Below, one piece after another: positions 1 to 6,499 of a DNA stretch of 16,818 nucleotides. The stretch spans positions 1-16,818 of the forward strand of contig CAZJFS010000092.1 in the NCBI GenBank assembly GCA_964545075.1. Reading direction: 5' to 3'. The stretch is from DAOPXV01 sp035352535 (GTDB taxonomy: Bacteria; Muiribacteriota; UBA9980). The position numbers and the translations under genes are program-made. Under the pieces are notes generated by a model. It saw nothing but the letters and a program-made list of their open reading frames with translations. It had not been told where the DNA came from and did not search any database. Position 1 is the first letter of the stretch. Each line of letters opens with the position of its first letter.

Positions 1-2
1 CT

Positions 3-809
3 ATTTCAGCTAAAGATAATATTTTCGATCGCCGCTTCGTAGTCATAGATTTCGCTTCATCGACGCCGGGCCGCAGAACGAAAACACAGCTCTTGCCTGA
101 AATGTTCGCGACTTCGTATAAAAAAGACGTTATATTTACCGGCCCTCCCGCGAGTGAAGAAGAGATAACGAAAGTGCTTCAAAAAACAGGTAAATTAAGT
201 CCGGAAGATCATCTTAACTGCGGCGCCTGCGGTTATAATTCCTGCCGCGATAAGGCGATTGCGGTTATATCGGGAATGGCCGAACTGGAAATGTGCATTC
301 CGTATATGAAAATGCTCGCTGAAAGAAGGACCGACCGTATAATCGAAACGAGTCCCAACGGCATAATAATTCTTGACGATCGCCTTAATATAATAAGCAT
401 GAATGCGGCGTTTAAAAAAATGTTTCTTACAAGCGAAGCCGTGATAGGAAAGCGCATATCGTATCTTATTGATCCCACGAATTTTGAAAAGCTTTCGACG
501 GGGGCCGAGTCCAAAATAGAAACAGTCGAAAAATATTTATCGTATAATCTTACATGCCATGAAATTTTATATCTTATGCCGGCGGAGCGCCAATTCGTAG
601 GCATATTCATAAATATCACCAATCTTGAAGACACTACAAAAAAATTGGAAAATATAAAAAGCAGGACGGTCGAGCAGGCAAAAGAGCTGTTGGCGCATCA
701 GATAAACATGGCGCAGCAGATGGCTAAATTTCTTGGTGAAATGACGGCTCATGGCGAGGATCTGGTTCGAAATCTGATAAAGATATCCGATACCGAAAAA
801 GAAAAATAG
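3..809 (+). CDS. Sensory-type [FeFe]-hydrogenase-like protein, C-terminal part ([4Fe-4S] + PAS), 5' partial
   Basis: The frame is open from the left edge, so this is the 3' end of a longer gene. The first in-frame start-like codon (TTG at 93) has no ribosome binding site and is probably not the start. The visible 268 residues begin with a segment like the end of an H-cluster domain. A four-cysteine Fe-S domain follows, with cysteines at about residues 73, 76, 81 and 98 (CGACGYNSC then MC), the CxxCxxxxC plus distal Cys spacing of the PF04060-type [4Fe-4S] domain. A PAS-like domain spans about 110-205 (SPNGIIILDDRLNIISMN) and a helical, probably coiled-coil, tail ends the protein. [FeFe] hydrogenases of the sensory class carry this Fe-S plus PAS tail and sit beside PP2C/SpoIIE phosphatases, as here. 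The inferred role is cytoplasmic redox or H2 sensing rather than bulk H2 production. The catalytic H-cluster cysteines lie outside the window, so hydrogenase identity is not directly seen. Confidence 0.85.
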   Translation: MSAKDNIFDRRFVVIDFASSTPGRRTKTQLLPEMFATSYKKDVIFTGPPASEEEITKVLQKTGKLSPEDHLNCGACGYNSCRDKAIAVISGMAELEMCIPYMKMLAERRTDRIIETSPNGIIILDDRLNIISMNAAFKKMFLTSEAVIGKRISYLIDPTNFEKLSTGAESKIETVEKYLSYNLTCHEILYLMPAERQFVGIFINITNLEDTTKKLENIKSRTVEQAKELLAHQINMAQQMAKFLGEMTAHGEDLVRNLIKISDTEKEK

Positions 810-834
810 GCTTTCGCTTAAAAAGATTCGCTGT

Positions 835-843
835 TGAAGGGGA
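835..843 (+). promoter_or_regulatory. Ribosome binding site of the SpoIIE phosphatase
   Basis: GAAGGGGAA lies 13 bases before the ATG at 857, slightly farther than usual. No promoter or terminator is visible in the 47-bp gap after the hydrogenase-like gene, so the two are probably co-transcribed. Confidence 0.6.
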
Positions 844-856
844 AATCATCAAAAAT

Positions 857-2008
857 ATGAGCTATAAACATATCGAAATAAATTACTCACAGCAACCGAA
901 AAAAAACGGCGCGCCATGCGGCGACGTCGTGATGTACGAGCGGACCAGAAATTCGACGCTCGTTGTTGTAAGCGATGGCCTGGGTTCCGGCGTTCGCGCT
1001 AATGTTTCGGCCACAATGGCGAGCGCCAGGCTTTTAGAACTCATACGGCGCGGCTTTTCAATGCGCGACGCTTTCCAGAATGTAGTTTCGACGATGCACG
1101 AGGCAAGGCAGAGGGACCTGCCGTACGCGGTTCTGACATTGGTTCAAATATTAAACGACGGCGCCGCGACCGTTCTTTCTTATGAAATGCCGGAACCGGT
1201 ATTTATAGCCGGAGGTTATGCGTCTTTACTTAATTTTCGGAGTTTTACGCTTGGCGGCGAAGTGGTATGCGAAGCCAACTGCTTTTTAGATGAAGGTAAC
1301 CACCTTCTGATCGTGAGCGACGGAGTAACCCAGGCCGGCATGGGGATCACTCTTAAGATGGGCTGGACATCCGATGGATATTGCGGTTATATTAACGGGC
1401 TTTTGCGTTCAGGTTCCGCCGTCAGGGATATTTCGGACAGTACGCTTATTGAGTCTTTGAGGATCTCGAAGGGCCGGCGCGGCGATGATACGACTTGCGC
1501 TCTGATATCGTGCAGAAACGGCAATGTCGTTAATATAATGACGGGCCCGCCCGAAAGCAGAGACGATGATGCTTTTATAGCGAAAACTTTTCTTGAATCG
1601 GATGGATTGAAGGTCGTATGCGGTTCGAGTACGGCCGGTATAATATCGCGATACAGCCGGAAGCCTTTAAGTGTCGATAACTCTTCGCAGAGTATGATCG
1701 AGCCGCCGAAATATGAAATAGAAGGCATCGATCTGGTTACTGAAGGCGCCGTTACTCTTAATCAGGTATATAACATACTTGACGAGGAATCGGAAAATTG
1801 CGACGATAAAAATTCAGGCGTTTATACTCTTTATTCGCTGCTGATATTCGCCGACAGAATAAATTTTTTTGTCGGCATGAGTAAAAATATGGCTCATTCT
1901 GATATTGTTTTCAGGCAGATGGGGGTTCTTCCGCGGGATGTTATAGTTTCGCTCATAGCTGAAAAGCTCAGAAAAAAGGGGAAAATGGTCATCGTCGATC
2001 AAAAATAA
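857..2008 (+). CDS. SpoIIE/PP2C-family protein serine phosphatase
   Basis: A 383-residue soluble protein. The N-terminal ~220 residues are a SpoIIE-type PP2C phosphatase domain. The expected metal-binding acidic motifs are present: GD at 22-23, VVSDGLGSG at 37-45 (Asp40), IVSDGVTQAG at 152-161 (Asp155) and RGDDTT at 208-213. This family uses two divalent metals to dephosphorylate phosphoserine or phosphothreonine, often on anti-sigma-factor antagonists. Residues ~225-383 form a second region I do not recognise (starts NVVNIMTGPPES, contains VVCGSSTAGI). It lies 47 bp after the PAS-containing hydrogenase-like gene with only a ribosome binding site between, so it is the likely output of that sensor. 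PP2C phosphatases next to sensory [FeFe] hydrogenases are known in Clostridia-type bacteria. No anti-sigma factor, antagonist or kinase is in the window, so the target is unknown. Confidence 0.88.
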   Translation: MSYKHIEINYSQQPKKNGAPCGDVVMYERTRNSTLVVVSDGLGSGVRANVSATMASARLLELIRRGFSMRDAFQNVVSTMHEARQRDLPYAVLTLVQILNDGAATVLSYEMPEPVFIAGGYASLLNFRSFTLGGEVVCEANCFLDEGNHLLIVSDGVTQAGMGITLKMGWTSDGYCGYINGLLRSGSAVRDISDSTLIESLRISKGRRGDDTTCALISCRNGNVVNIMTGPPESRDDDAFIAKTFLESDGLKVVCGSSTAGIISRYSRKPLSVDNSSQSMIEPPKYEIEGIDLVTEGAVTLNQVYNILDEESENCDDKNSGVYTLYSLLIFADRINFFVGMSKNMAHSDIVFRQMGVLPRDVIVSLIAEKLRKKGKMVIVDQK

Positions 2009-2040
2009 AAAAACACGGACACCCCGTGTTTTTTTATTTT
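2009..2040. terminator. Bidirectional intrinsic terminator
   Basis: Perfect 10-bp stem AAAAACACGG (2009-2018) / CCGTGTTTTT (2024-2033) with a 5-nt loop, continuing into T-rich sequence. It starts right after the phosphatase stop codon. The A-rich left arm gives a U-tract on the minus strand too, so it can also end the zinc-ribbon gene transcript. Confidence 0.9.
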
Positions 2041-2069
2041 AAACTATAGTTTTTTCGGAAACGTGTCCG

Positions 2070-2480
2070 TTATTTGCAGATTACTCTTTTCATTACCGGG
2101 AAGAGGTCTTCAAATTCATCATAAACTTTCATCATGGGAGATATCTGGAAATTTTTCAATTTAGCCAGATCGCTCTGGTCGAACATTATTGATGAGCATT
2201 TTGTGCAAAGTTTAAAGTGAATGTCGGAATCTTTTATATATTCCTCGCTATGAAACTTCTGCTCGCATCTGGGACATTTTTCAGCTATGAAATTCGTGTC
2301 TTTGATGTTTTTGATTTCAAGTTTTTTGGGATCGACATCGACGGGGCCTTCGCGCAGTCTGAATATTTCGACGCCGTCAATGAACACCGCTGAACATTGT
2401 CTGCATGTCTGGATTGTTATTCCGGCAACGGACTCGGTAAAAAAGCCAACGTTGCATTTTGGACATTTTAATTCACGCAT
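2070..2480 (-). CDS. Double zinc-ribbon (zf-TFIIB-like) protein
   Basis: A 136-residue protein with two similar zinc-ribbon units. Unit 1 has CPKC at 6-9 and CRQC at 26-29, followed by AVFIDGVEIFRL. Unit 2 has CPRC at 69-72 and CTKC at 92-95, followed by SIMFDQSDLAKL. Two CxxC pairs followed by a D-x3-L-type tail is the pattern of the zf-TFIIB family of small bacterial proteins, whose function is generally unknown. Eight well-placed cysteines suggest two Zn2+ ions. The start ATG at 2480 has a strong upstream AAGGAAGGAAG. There is no signal peptide or membrane segment, so it should be cytoplasmic. It is converted to its own unit by terminators on both sides (2009-2040 and 2550-2596) and is convergent with the phosphatase. 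A role in nucleic-acid or protein binding is possible but not shown. Confidence 0.85.
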   Translation of the reverse strand: MRELKCPKCNVGFFTESVAGITIQTCRQCSAVFIDGVEIFRLREGPVDVDPKKLEIKNIKDTNFIAEKCPRCEQKFHSEEYIKDSDIHFKLCTKCSSIMFDQSDLAKLKNFQISPMMKVYDEFEDLFPVMKRVICK

Positions 2481-2549
2481 CGGTTTGTTCTTCCTTCCTT
2501 ATAATTTTTTATTTTAGTATCGGCCAAAAAATGAAAAAATGAACTTTGG

Positions 2550-2596
2550 CAATAAAAAAAGCAGGAAACTTATTTAATTTCCTGCCTTTTTTATTG
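2550..2596. terminator. Intrinsic terminator after the Gly/Ala-rich paralogue 1 gene
   Basis: Long stem 2550-2568 / 2578-2596 (19 positions, one mismatch) with a 9-nt loop. The core is GCAGGAAA/TTTCCTGC with A7 and T6 flanks. It lies 23 bp beyond the stop codon of the minus-strand gene at 2620 and could act on both strands. Confidence 0.9.
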
Positions 2597-2619
2597 CTTG
2601 GTATTTGGAGTTCTTGGTT

Positions 2620-3411
2620 TTATTTTGAAGCGGCTGCGGGATTTGAGTCAAGATAATTTTTGTATTCGTCCTGAGCCTGCTTGAGCTGCTGAAAAGCTTG
2701 CATTATTTCGGCGGATGTTCCATTTGACGTATCCGTCTGAAGAAGTTTTATATAGTTTTGATAGGCTGCAGTATATTTATCTTTATATGATTTTGCTGAT
2801 GAATCCTGGACAGACTGGGTAGTCGGGGTTGAAACGGTCGTATCGGCTGCAGTCGTGGTCGTTGGAGTAGTATTTTTATCGGTTGTCGCTGTGGTTGTTG
2901 TAGTCGTTGAATCAGTTATGCGCCCGGTTGTAGTAGTGCTATCGTATGGATTATCGGCCGTGGTAGTGGGAGTCTTTGCCGCTTTGTTTTTGAAGTGTTT
3001 GTATACGAAATAACCTACTACCGCTACAGCCACGATGGCCAATATTGGAAGAAATAACGGCGATGCCGTTATTGCGGCTACGGCTCCGCCTATTGCGGCG
3101 AACCCGCCGGTTATCGCTCCGCCCACCGCTGCGCCTGCGCCGGCTACGGCTCCGCCTACGGCGGCTCCGCCGACAGCTACCGCGCTTGTTACAGCCGCTC
3201 CGCCAGCTACTGCCGCGCCAGCTATGGACGCTACCGCGCCAGTTATCGTCGGCCACGCAAGGACAGCTCCTGCGCCTATAATTCCGCCGATCACAAGATG
3301 TTTTATAGATGCCTGGGATGTTTCGTAGAACATTCCGACGAACGCGAACGAGATTATGCAGGCCATCAATATGGTTGTATTAAGTTTATTTTTTTTAGTC
3401 ATTGATAACAT
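2620..3411 (-). CDS. Secreted/membrane Gly-Ala-rich protein with Thr-rich linker (paralogue 1)
   Basis: Family not recognised. The ATG at 3411 is preferred over the in-frame GTG at 3420, because AGAGGTGA sits six bases before the ATG and covers the GTG. The 263-residue product has a basic N-terminus and a hydrophobic signal sequence with likely cleavage after SQA (residue 34). Next come ~85 residues rich in Gly, Ala and Val with repeated GxxxG/AxxxG spacing (about 36-115), ending in GGAVAAITASPLF. A clear transmembrane segment spans ~120-137, followed by KHFKNK. A Thr-rich linker follows (147-199, 28 of 53 residues are Thr). The final helix (about 208-254) carries Lys, Gln and Tyr. The gene downstream of paralogue 2 shares its architecture and many exact blocks (GAGAVLAWPTI, GGAVAAITASPLF, NPY). 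Envelope localisation is inferred; pore, scaffold or surface-structure roles are guesses. Confidence 0.8.
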   Translation of the reverse strand: MLSMTKKNKLNTTILMACIISFAFVGMFYETSQASIKHLVIGGIIGAGAVLAWPTITGAVASIAGAAVAGGAAVTSAVAVGGAAVGGAVAGAGAAVGGAITGGFAAIGGAVAAITASPLFLPILAIVAVAVVGYFVYKHFKNKAAKTPTTTADNPYDSTTTTGRITDSTTTTTTATTDKNTTPTTTTAADTTVSTPTTQSVQDSSAKSYKDKYTAAYQNYIKLLQTDTSNGTSAEIMQAFQQLKQAQDEYKNYLDSNPAAASK

Positions 3412-3437
3412 ATGGCTCACCTCTTTTATTACCCGTT
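3412..3437 (-). promoter_or_regulatory. Translation start region of paralogue 1 with conserved AACGGGTAA motif
   Basis: Reading the minus strand, AACGGGTAA (3429-3437) is followed by AAGAGGTGAGCCAT and the ATG at 3411. The same nonamer followed by AAGAGGAGG precedes paralogue 2. The ribosome binding site decides the start here. Confidence 0.55.
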
Positions 3438-3468
3438 CTTTTTATTTTAAAATTTTCTTTCTTTTTTG

Positions 3469-3500
3469 AAAATTGGGAGGTATTTCTACCTCCCAATTTT
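3469..3500 (-). terminator. Intercistronic hairpin between the paralogues
   Basis: Perfect 14-bp stem 3469-3482 / 3487-3500 (AAAATTGGGAGGTA and its complement). The loop reads GAAA on the minus strand, a GNRA-type tetraloop. Only four T follow as part of the stem, so it may be a partial terminator or an mRNA-stabilising hairpin that sets the ratio of the two paralogues. Confidence 0.7.
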
Positions 3501-3528
3501 ATCTAGCTTGTTTTAAGCCTGGGTTATA

Positions 3529-4425
3529 TTAATTGTTTGAAGCTGCTTTTGTAAGGCTCTGATATTCGTCGAAAGCCGCTTTGTAATCTGAGAGAGCTTT
3601 CTGAACTTCTGAGTCTTCCGATGATTTACCTGATGAGAGAAGATTGATGTAGCTCTTGTAAGCGTTTACGTATTTTTCGTGAGCTGCATTAACTGAAGCG
3701 TTGCCTGAATCGGAAACAGCAGCAGTGAGGCTTGCGCTTGAAGATATATCAGGTTTTCTTTCTGCGGAAGCGCCTTCGTTAAGGCTAAGCGATGTAGGAG
3801 TCGAATTGGTTGTAGGAGCTGTTGATGAAGAATTGCCAACTGCTAAGTTCGTGCTGATCGCGGTCGGGATCGAAGCGTTTGTGGTTGTAGCTGCAGTTGC
3901 CTGGTTTGTTGATACTGTAGCTGCGCTCGATGAGGACGTTGTTGTTGCATATGGATTGGTAGCGGTTGAAAGAGTCGAAGCATTAGCTGCTTTTCTTTTC
4001 TTATAGATTATGTAACCGATTACGACTGCCGCAATTATTAAGAGAGCGGGAATGAAGAGCGGGGAAGCCGTGATAGCAGCTACTGCGCCGCCGATAGCAC
4101 CGAAACCAGCTGTTACAGCTGAACCAGCTGCTACGCCTGCGCCGGCGATAGCTCCGCCGACAGCCGCGCCACCCGTTGCTACTGCGCCAACAACAGCGGT
4201 ACCAACACCAGCTGCTACTGAACCAACCGCACCAGCTGCGCATCCAACTGCCGCAGATATTGTAGGCCATGCGAGAACCGCGCCAGCGCCAACTACGCCG
4301 CCGAGAATGAGATGCTTAATATTGGCCTGAGCTTCGCCTACGTAAAAACTTGTTGTTGAAAATGCAACGAGAAGAACTACCGTAATGAAACGAACCACGA
4401 ATTTTTTTGAGCTTATGTTAAACAT
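3529..4425 (-). CDS. Secreted/membrane Gly-Ala-rich protein with Ser/Thr-rich linker (paralogue 2)
   Basis: Family not recognised. The ATG at 4425 has an excellent ribosome binding site (AGAGGAGGA, eight bases upstream). The 298-residue product has a signal peptide with likely cleavage after AQA (residue 34). A Gly/Ala/Val-rich hydrophobic zone (about 36-118) has many GxxxG spacings. A membrane segment spans ~123-140 and a basic KKRK stop follows. A Ser/Thr/Ala/Asn-rich linker runs ~150-247, and a C-terminal amphipathic helix spans ~248-294 (KYVNAYKSYINLL, DEYQSL). Alignment by eye with paralogue 1 is strong at both ends (GAGAVLAWPTI, GGAVAAITASPLF, KY..AY..YI.LL, DEY). The linker differs in length and composition. 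It is the first gene after a perfect-consensus promoter, so high expression is likely. The pair is probably a tandem duplication with a conserved membrane part and helix and a free-drifting linker. Confidence 0.82.
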   Translation of the reverse strand: MFNISSKKFVVRFITVVLLVAFSTTSFYVGEAQANIKHLILGGVVGAGAVLAWPTISAAVGCAAGAVGSVAAGVGTAVVGAVATGGAAVGGAIAGAGVAAGSAVTAGFGAIGGAVAAITASPLFIPALLIIAAVVIGYIIYKKRKAANASTLSTATNPYATTTSSSSAATVSTNQATAATTTNASIPTAISTNLAVGNSSSTAPTTNSTPTSLSLNEGASAERKPDISSSASLTAAVSDSGNASVNAAHEKYVNAYKSYINLLSSGKSSEDSEVQKALSDYKAAFDEYQSLTKAASNN

Positions 4426-4454
4426 AGAAATTCCTCCTCTTAAATTTTGTTTTA

Positions 4455-4483
4455 CCCGTTACTGTCTGCGGACCCGCCCGCCC
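4455..4483 (-). promoter_or_regulatory. G-rich leader block, possible G-quadruplex
   Basis: On the minus strand this reads GGGCGGGCGGG, then 15 bases, then GGG inside the AACGGGTAA motif. Four G-triplets could form a quadruplex in the mRNA leader. The surrounding leader is AT-rich, so the block stands out. Function is inferred only. Confidence 0.35.
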
Positions 4484-4581
4484 GCGTCTGGATTCACTTT
4501 CCTTTCATATTTCAAATACACATTAGAGAATCAGTTTTTTCAACTGTTTTCGAGTCATTATGCGTTTATCAAGTTATTTTA

Positions 4582-4610
4582 ATTATACAAAAAATTTTGA
4601 GGCTTGTCAA
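4582..4610 (-). promoter_or_regulatory. Perfect sigma70-type promoter for the paralogue pair
   Basis: Minus strand: -35 TTGACA (4605-4610), 17-bp spacer, -10 TATAAT (4582-4587). Both boxes match consensus at all six positions with the ideal spacer. Transcription should start near 4575, giving a leader of about 150 nt before the ATG at 4425. Confidence 0.85.
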
Positions 4611-4779
4611 GGAAACCCATGGAAAAAAATTATATATTTTTCAAAAATTCCGTCTGCATCTTAAAGTGAGTAAAATCGATCCTTTACATATGGTTTTACT
4701 TATAATGTAATCATTTGGTTCCATTTATTTTAAACTTAATAAAATTGAATTTTGCCGTTTCCGGAGTCTTTTTTATATA

Positions 4780-4830
4780 AAAAACGGCGCTACATTTATA
4801 TTTCTTGATTTTATAATGCGAGCCGTTTTT
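4780..4830 (-). terminator. Terminator of the phosphoglucomutase gene
   Basis: AAAAACGGC (4780-4788) pairs perfectly with GCCGTTTTT (4822-4830). The loop is long (33 nt), and on the minus strand the stem runs into T6. A competing partner GCCGTTT occurs at 4754-4760. Confidence 0.6.
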
Positions 4831-4858
4831 CTTAATGGGATTTGGCCAGCCGCGCGGC

Positions 4859-6331
4859 TTATACGGCGCATAGCTCGAGTTCTTCTTTCGCGAAATTTAA
4901 AAGCGCTTTTGTGAAAGGCATTTCATGGCTTTCGGCGTATATTCTTAAAACCGGTTCAGTGCCTGAAAAACGGAATAATATCCAGGATCCGTCCGCAAGA
5001 AAATATTTATAGCCGTCCGTGTCGATGAGCCTTTCAACTTTTTTGTTTAAAATGCTGACGAATTTTTCAGTTGAAAGTTTTTGCTTGATTTCGGCGAATT
5101 TTTTTTCGCTTAAGCGATAATCGTCGCGATCGTAATGAAAGGCGCCGAACTCTTTTTCGAGCAACGCGAGAAGTTCTTCGAGCGATTTATTTTCATAAGC
5201 CATCACTTCCAGAAGCATCATTGCGAGAAAGAGGCCGTCGCGTTCCGGCATATAATGAGAAAGACCGATGCCGCCGCTTTCCTCACCGCCGATAGCGATG
5301 CCGTGTTCGGGTGAAAGCATAAGATCGGCTATATATTTAAAGCCGATAGGCGTTTCGTTTATTTTAAGATCATATTTAGAGGCGATAGCGGAAACAAGGG
5401 ATGTGACGGAAACGGTTTTGGCGATTCCACCCCGCGCGCCTTTGTTTTTGGCCAGATGATATAACAATATTGAAAAAACGGATTGAGGCGAAACGAAACC
5501 GCCGTTGGATGTCATGGCGGCTATGCGGTCGCCGTCGCCGTCGAACGCGAATCCGGCGAAAAAGGGCGAATCCATTGCCATGCGGTTCATATATGAAGAC
5601 ATCAGCATGAGGTTAGGAAGTATTGGTTCGGGATTGAAGCCTGGAAACAGCGGATTGTGATCGCTGAAAATTTCCTCGCTTTCAAGGCGAAGTCCGGCCA
5701 TATGCGTAAAACGTTTGAAAAGTCCGGCCTGCGAGCCGTGCATAGGGTTTATCAGTATTTTTTTTGAAAACGATCTTATTTTTTCTATGTCCACTGATTT
5801 TTTAATGTTTTCCAGATACGCAGGCAGCGGGTCGATCTTAACGCCCGTTCCGCTTTTCGATATGCCTAATTTTTTTCTTATTTTATCTGATTCGAATCCG
5901 GCTTCAGCGTAGCCATCGATAATCTTTTGTACGCTTGAGATGACATTTCCGGGAGCTGAAGCGCCATCCCGCGTTTTTATTTTTATGCCGTTGTATTCGT
6001 AGGAATTATGCGATGCGGTGACCATTATTCCAAGTCCGGCTTTGGAGTTTCTCATGATATATGACAGCGCCGGAGTTGGAACGGGAGAATTTGATAAAGC
6101 GGTTGAAATGCCAAGCGTATGGAGCGTTTCACATACGCGTGCGGCGAAAAGATCGGACATGAAACGCCTGTCATAGCAAACGTTAACGAGGGCGTTAAGC
6201 TTTTCCGAGTAAATATACTCCGCGATCGCGTGGACGATCACGTCAACTTCGTAAAAAGTGAAATTCTTTGCGATTATGCCGCGAAACCCATCCGTTCCGA
6301 ATTTTATTTTTTCGATTCCGTTTTTTTTCAT
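4859..6331 (-). CDS. Phosphoglucomutase/phosphomannomutase family protein
   Basis: A 490-residue alpha-D-phosphohexomutase that interconverts sugar 1- and 6-phosphates (glucose and/or mannose) in the cytoplasm, supplying glycogen, cell-wall and polysaccharide synthesis. All four signature loops are present. FGTDGFRG lies at 11-18. TASHN at 105-109 holds the phosphorylated Ser107. The metal loop DGDGDR lies at 264-269 and the sugar-specificity loop GGEESGG at 348-354. The C-terminal phosphate-binding loop FRFSGTEP lies at 453-460. Length is normal for the family. The ATG at 6331 has AAGAAGGAA five bases upstream. Substrate preference cannot be read with confidence. GEES is shared by phosphoglucomutases and dual-specificity enzymes, and the motifs argue against phosphoglucosamine mutase. 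It appears monocistronic, with its own promoter (6373-6402) and terminator. Confidence 0.95.
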   Translation of the reverse strand: MKKNGIEKIKFGTDGFRGIIAKNFTFYEVDVIVHAIAEYIYSEKLNALVNVCYDRRFMSDLFAARVCETLHTLGISTALSNSPVPTPALSYIMRNSKAGLGIMVTASHNSYEYNGIKIKTRDGASAPGNVISSVQKIIDGYAEAGFESDKIRKKLGISKSGTGVKIDPLPAYLENIKKSVDIEKIRSFSKKILINPMHGSQAGLFKRFTHMAGLRLESEEIFSDHNPLFPGFNPEPILPNLMLMSSYMNRMAMDSPFFAGFAFDGDGDRIAAMTSNGGFVSPQSVFSILLYHLAKNKGARGGIAKTVSVTSLVSAIASKYDLKINETPIGFKYIADLMLSPEHGIAIGGEESGGIGLSHYMPERDGLFLAMMLLEVMAYENKSLEELLALLEKEFGAFHYDRDDYRLSEKKFAEIKQKLSTEKFVSILNKKVERLIDTDGYKYFLADGSWILFRFSGTEPVLRIYAESHEMPFTKALLNFAKEELELCAV

Positions 6332-6372
6332 ATGTTCCTTCTTTTGATTATAATAAATGTAATTTTTTTAAA

Positions 6373-6402
6373 ATTTTATCACAATATGTCTGGAAATGTC
6401 AA
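6373..6402 (-). promoter_or_regulatory. Promoter of the phosphoglucomutase gene
   Basis: Minus strand: -35 TTGACA (6397-6402, perfect), 18-bp spacer, -10 TAAAAT (6373-6378, five of six). The predicted start near 6366 leaves a ~35-nt leader. Confidence 0.65.
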
Positions 6403-6459
6403 ATTTCAAATATCACTTGTTTTAATGTTAAAATTTTATAACTAATATTAAACATAAAT

Positions 6460-6488
6460 TTGATTTTGTATTGTATTTGTGTTATAAT
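6460..6488 (+). promoter_or_regulatory. Promoter giving a leaderless mRNA
   Basis: -35 TTGATT (6460-6465, four of six), 17-bp spacer, perfect -10 TATAAT (6483-6488). Transcription would start near 6495, only about five bases before the ATG at 6500. Confidence 0.7.
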
Positions 6489-6499
6489 CCTATGCTATT

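Larger units (their letters stand above)
4426..4858. other. 433-bp intergenic region: paralogue leader, promoter, AT-rich spacer and terminator
   Basis: No convincing gene. Read on the minus strand from the right, it holds the terminator of the phosphoglucomutase gene (about 4780-4830), an AT-rich spacer with small competing inverted repeats (4669-4675/4694-4700 and 4684-4689/4705-4710), the perfect promoter at 4582-4610, and a ~150-nt leader for paralogue 2. That leader contains an abrupt GC-rich block at 4467-4489. The short open frames on the plus strand here have no ribosome binding site. Confidence 0.6.

Noticed and set aside
2015..2070. ACGGACAC (2015-2022) pairing with GTGTCCGT (2063-2070) as a second structure.
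   Set aside because: Eight matching bases across 40 nt are weak compared with the perfect local 10-bp terminator stem, so this is probably chance.
2810..2975. Repetitive-looking GTNGTN stretch as a possible repeat array or CRISPR.
   Set aside because: It is the antisense view of Thr codons in the linker of paralogue 1. There are no regular repeat-spacer units.
2951..3328. Arg-rich and Ala/Pro-rich open frames overlapping paralogue 1 on both strands, and similar ones at 4001-4330.
   Set aside because: They are shadows of the repetitive GCN/GGN codons of the Gly/Ala-rich zone. They have no ribosome binding sites, while the real frame has a signal peptide and a paralogue.
3412..3420. GTG at 3420 as the start of paralogue 1.
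   Set aside because: The GTG is part of the Shine-Dalgarno sequence AGAGGTGA that serves the ATG at 3411.
4385..4710. Plus-strand open frames of 65 and 87 codons in the intergenic region.
   Set aside because: No ribosome binding site or recognisable protein, and they cross the antisense promoter and leader of paralogue 2.
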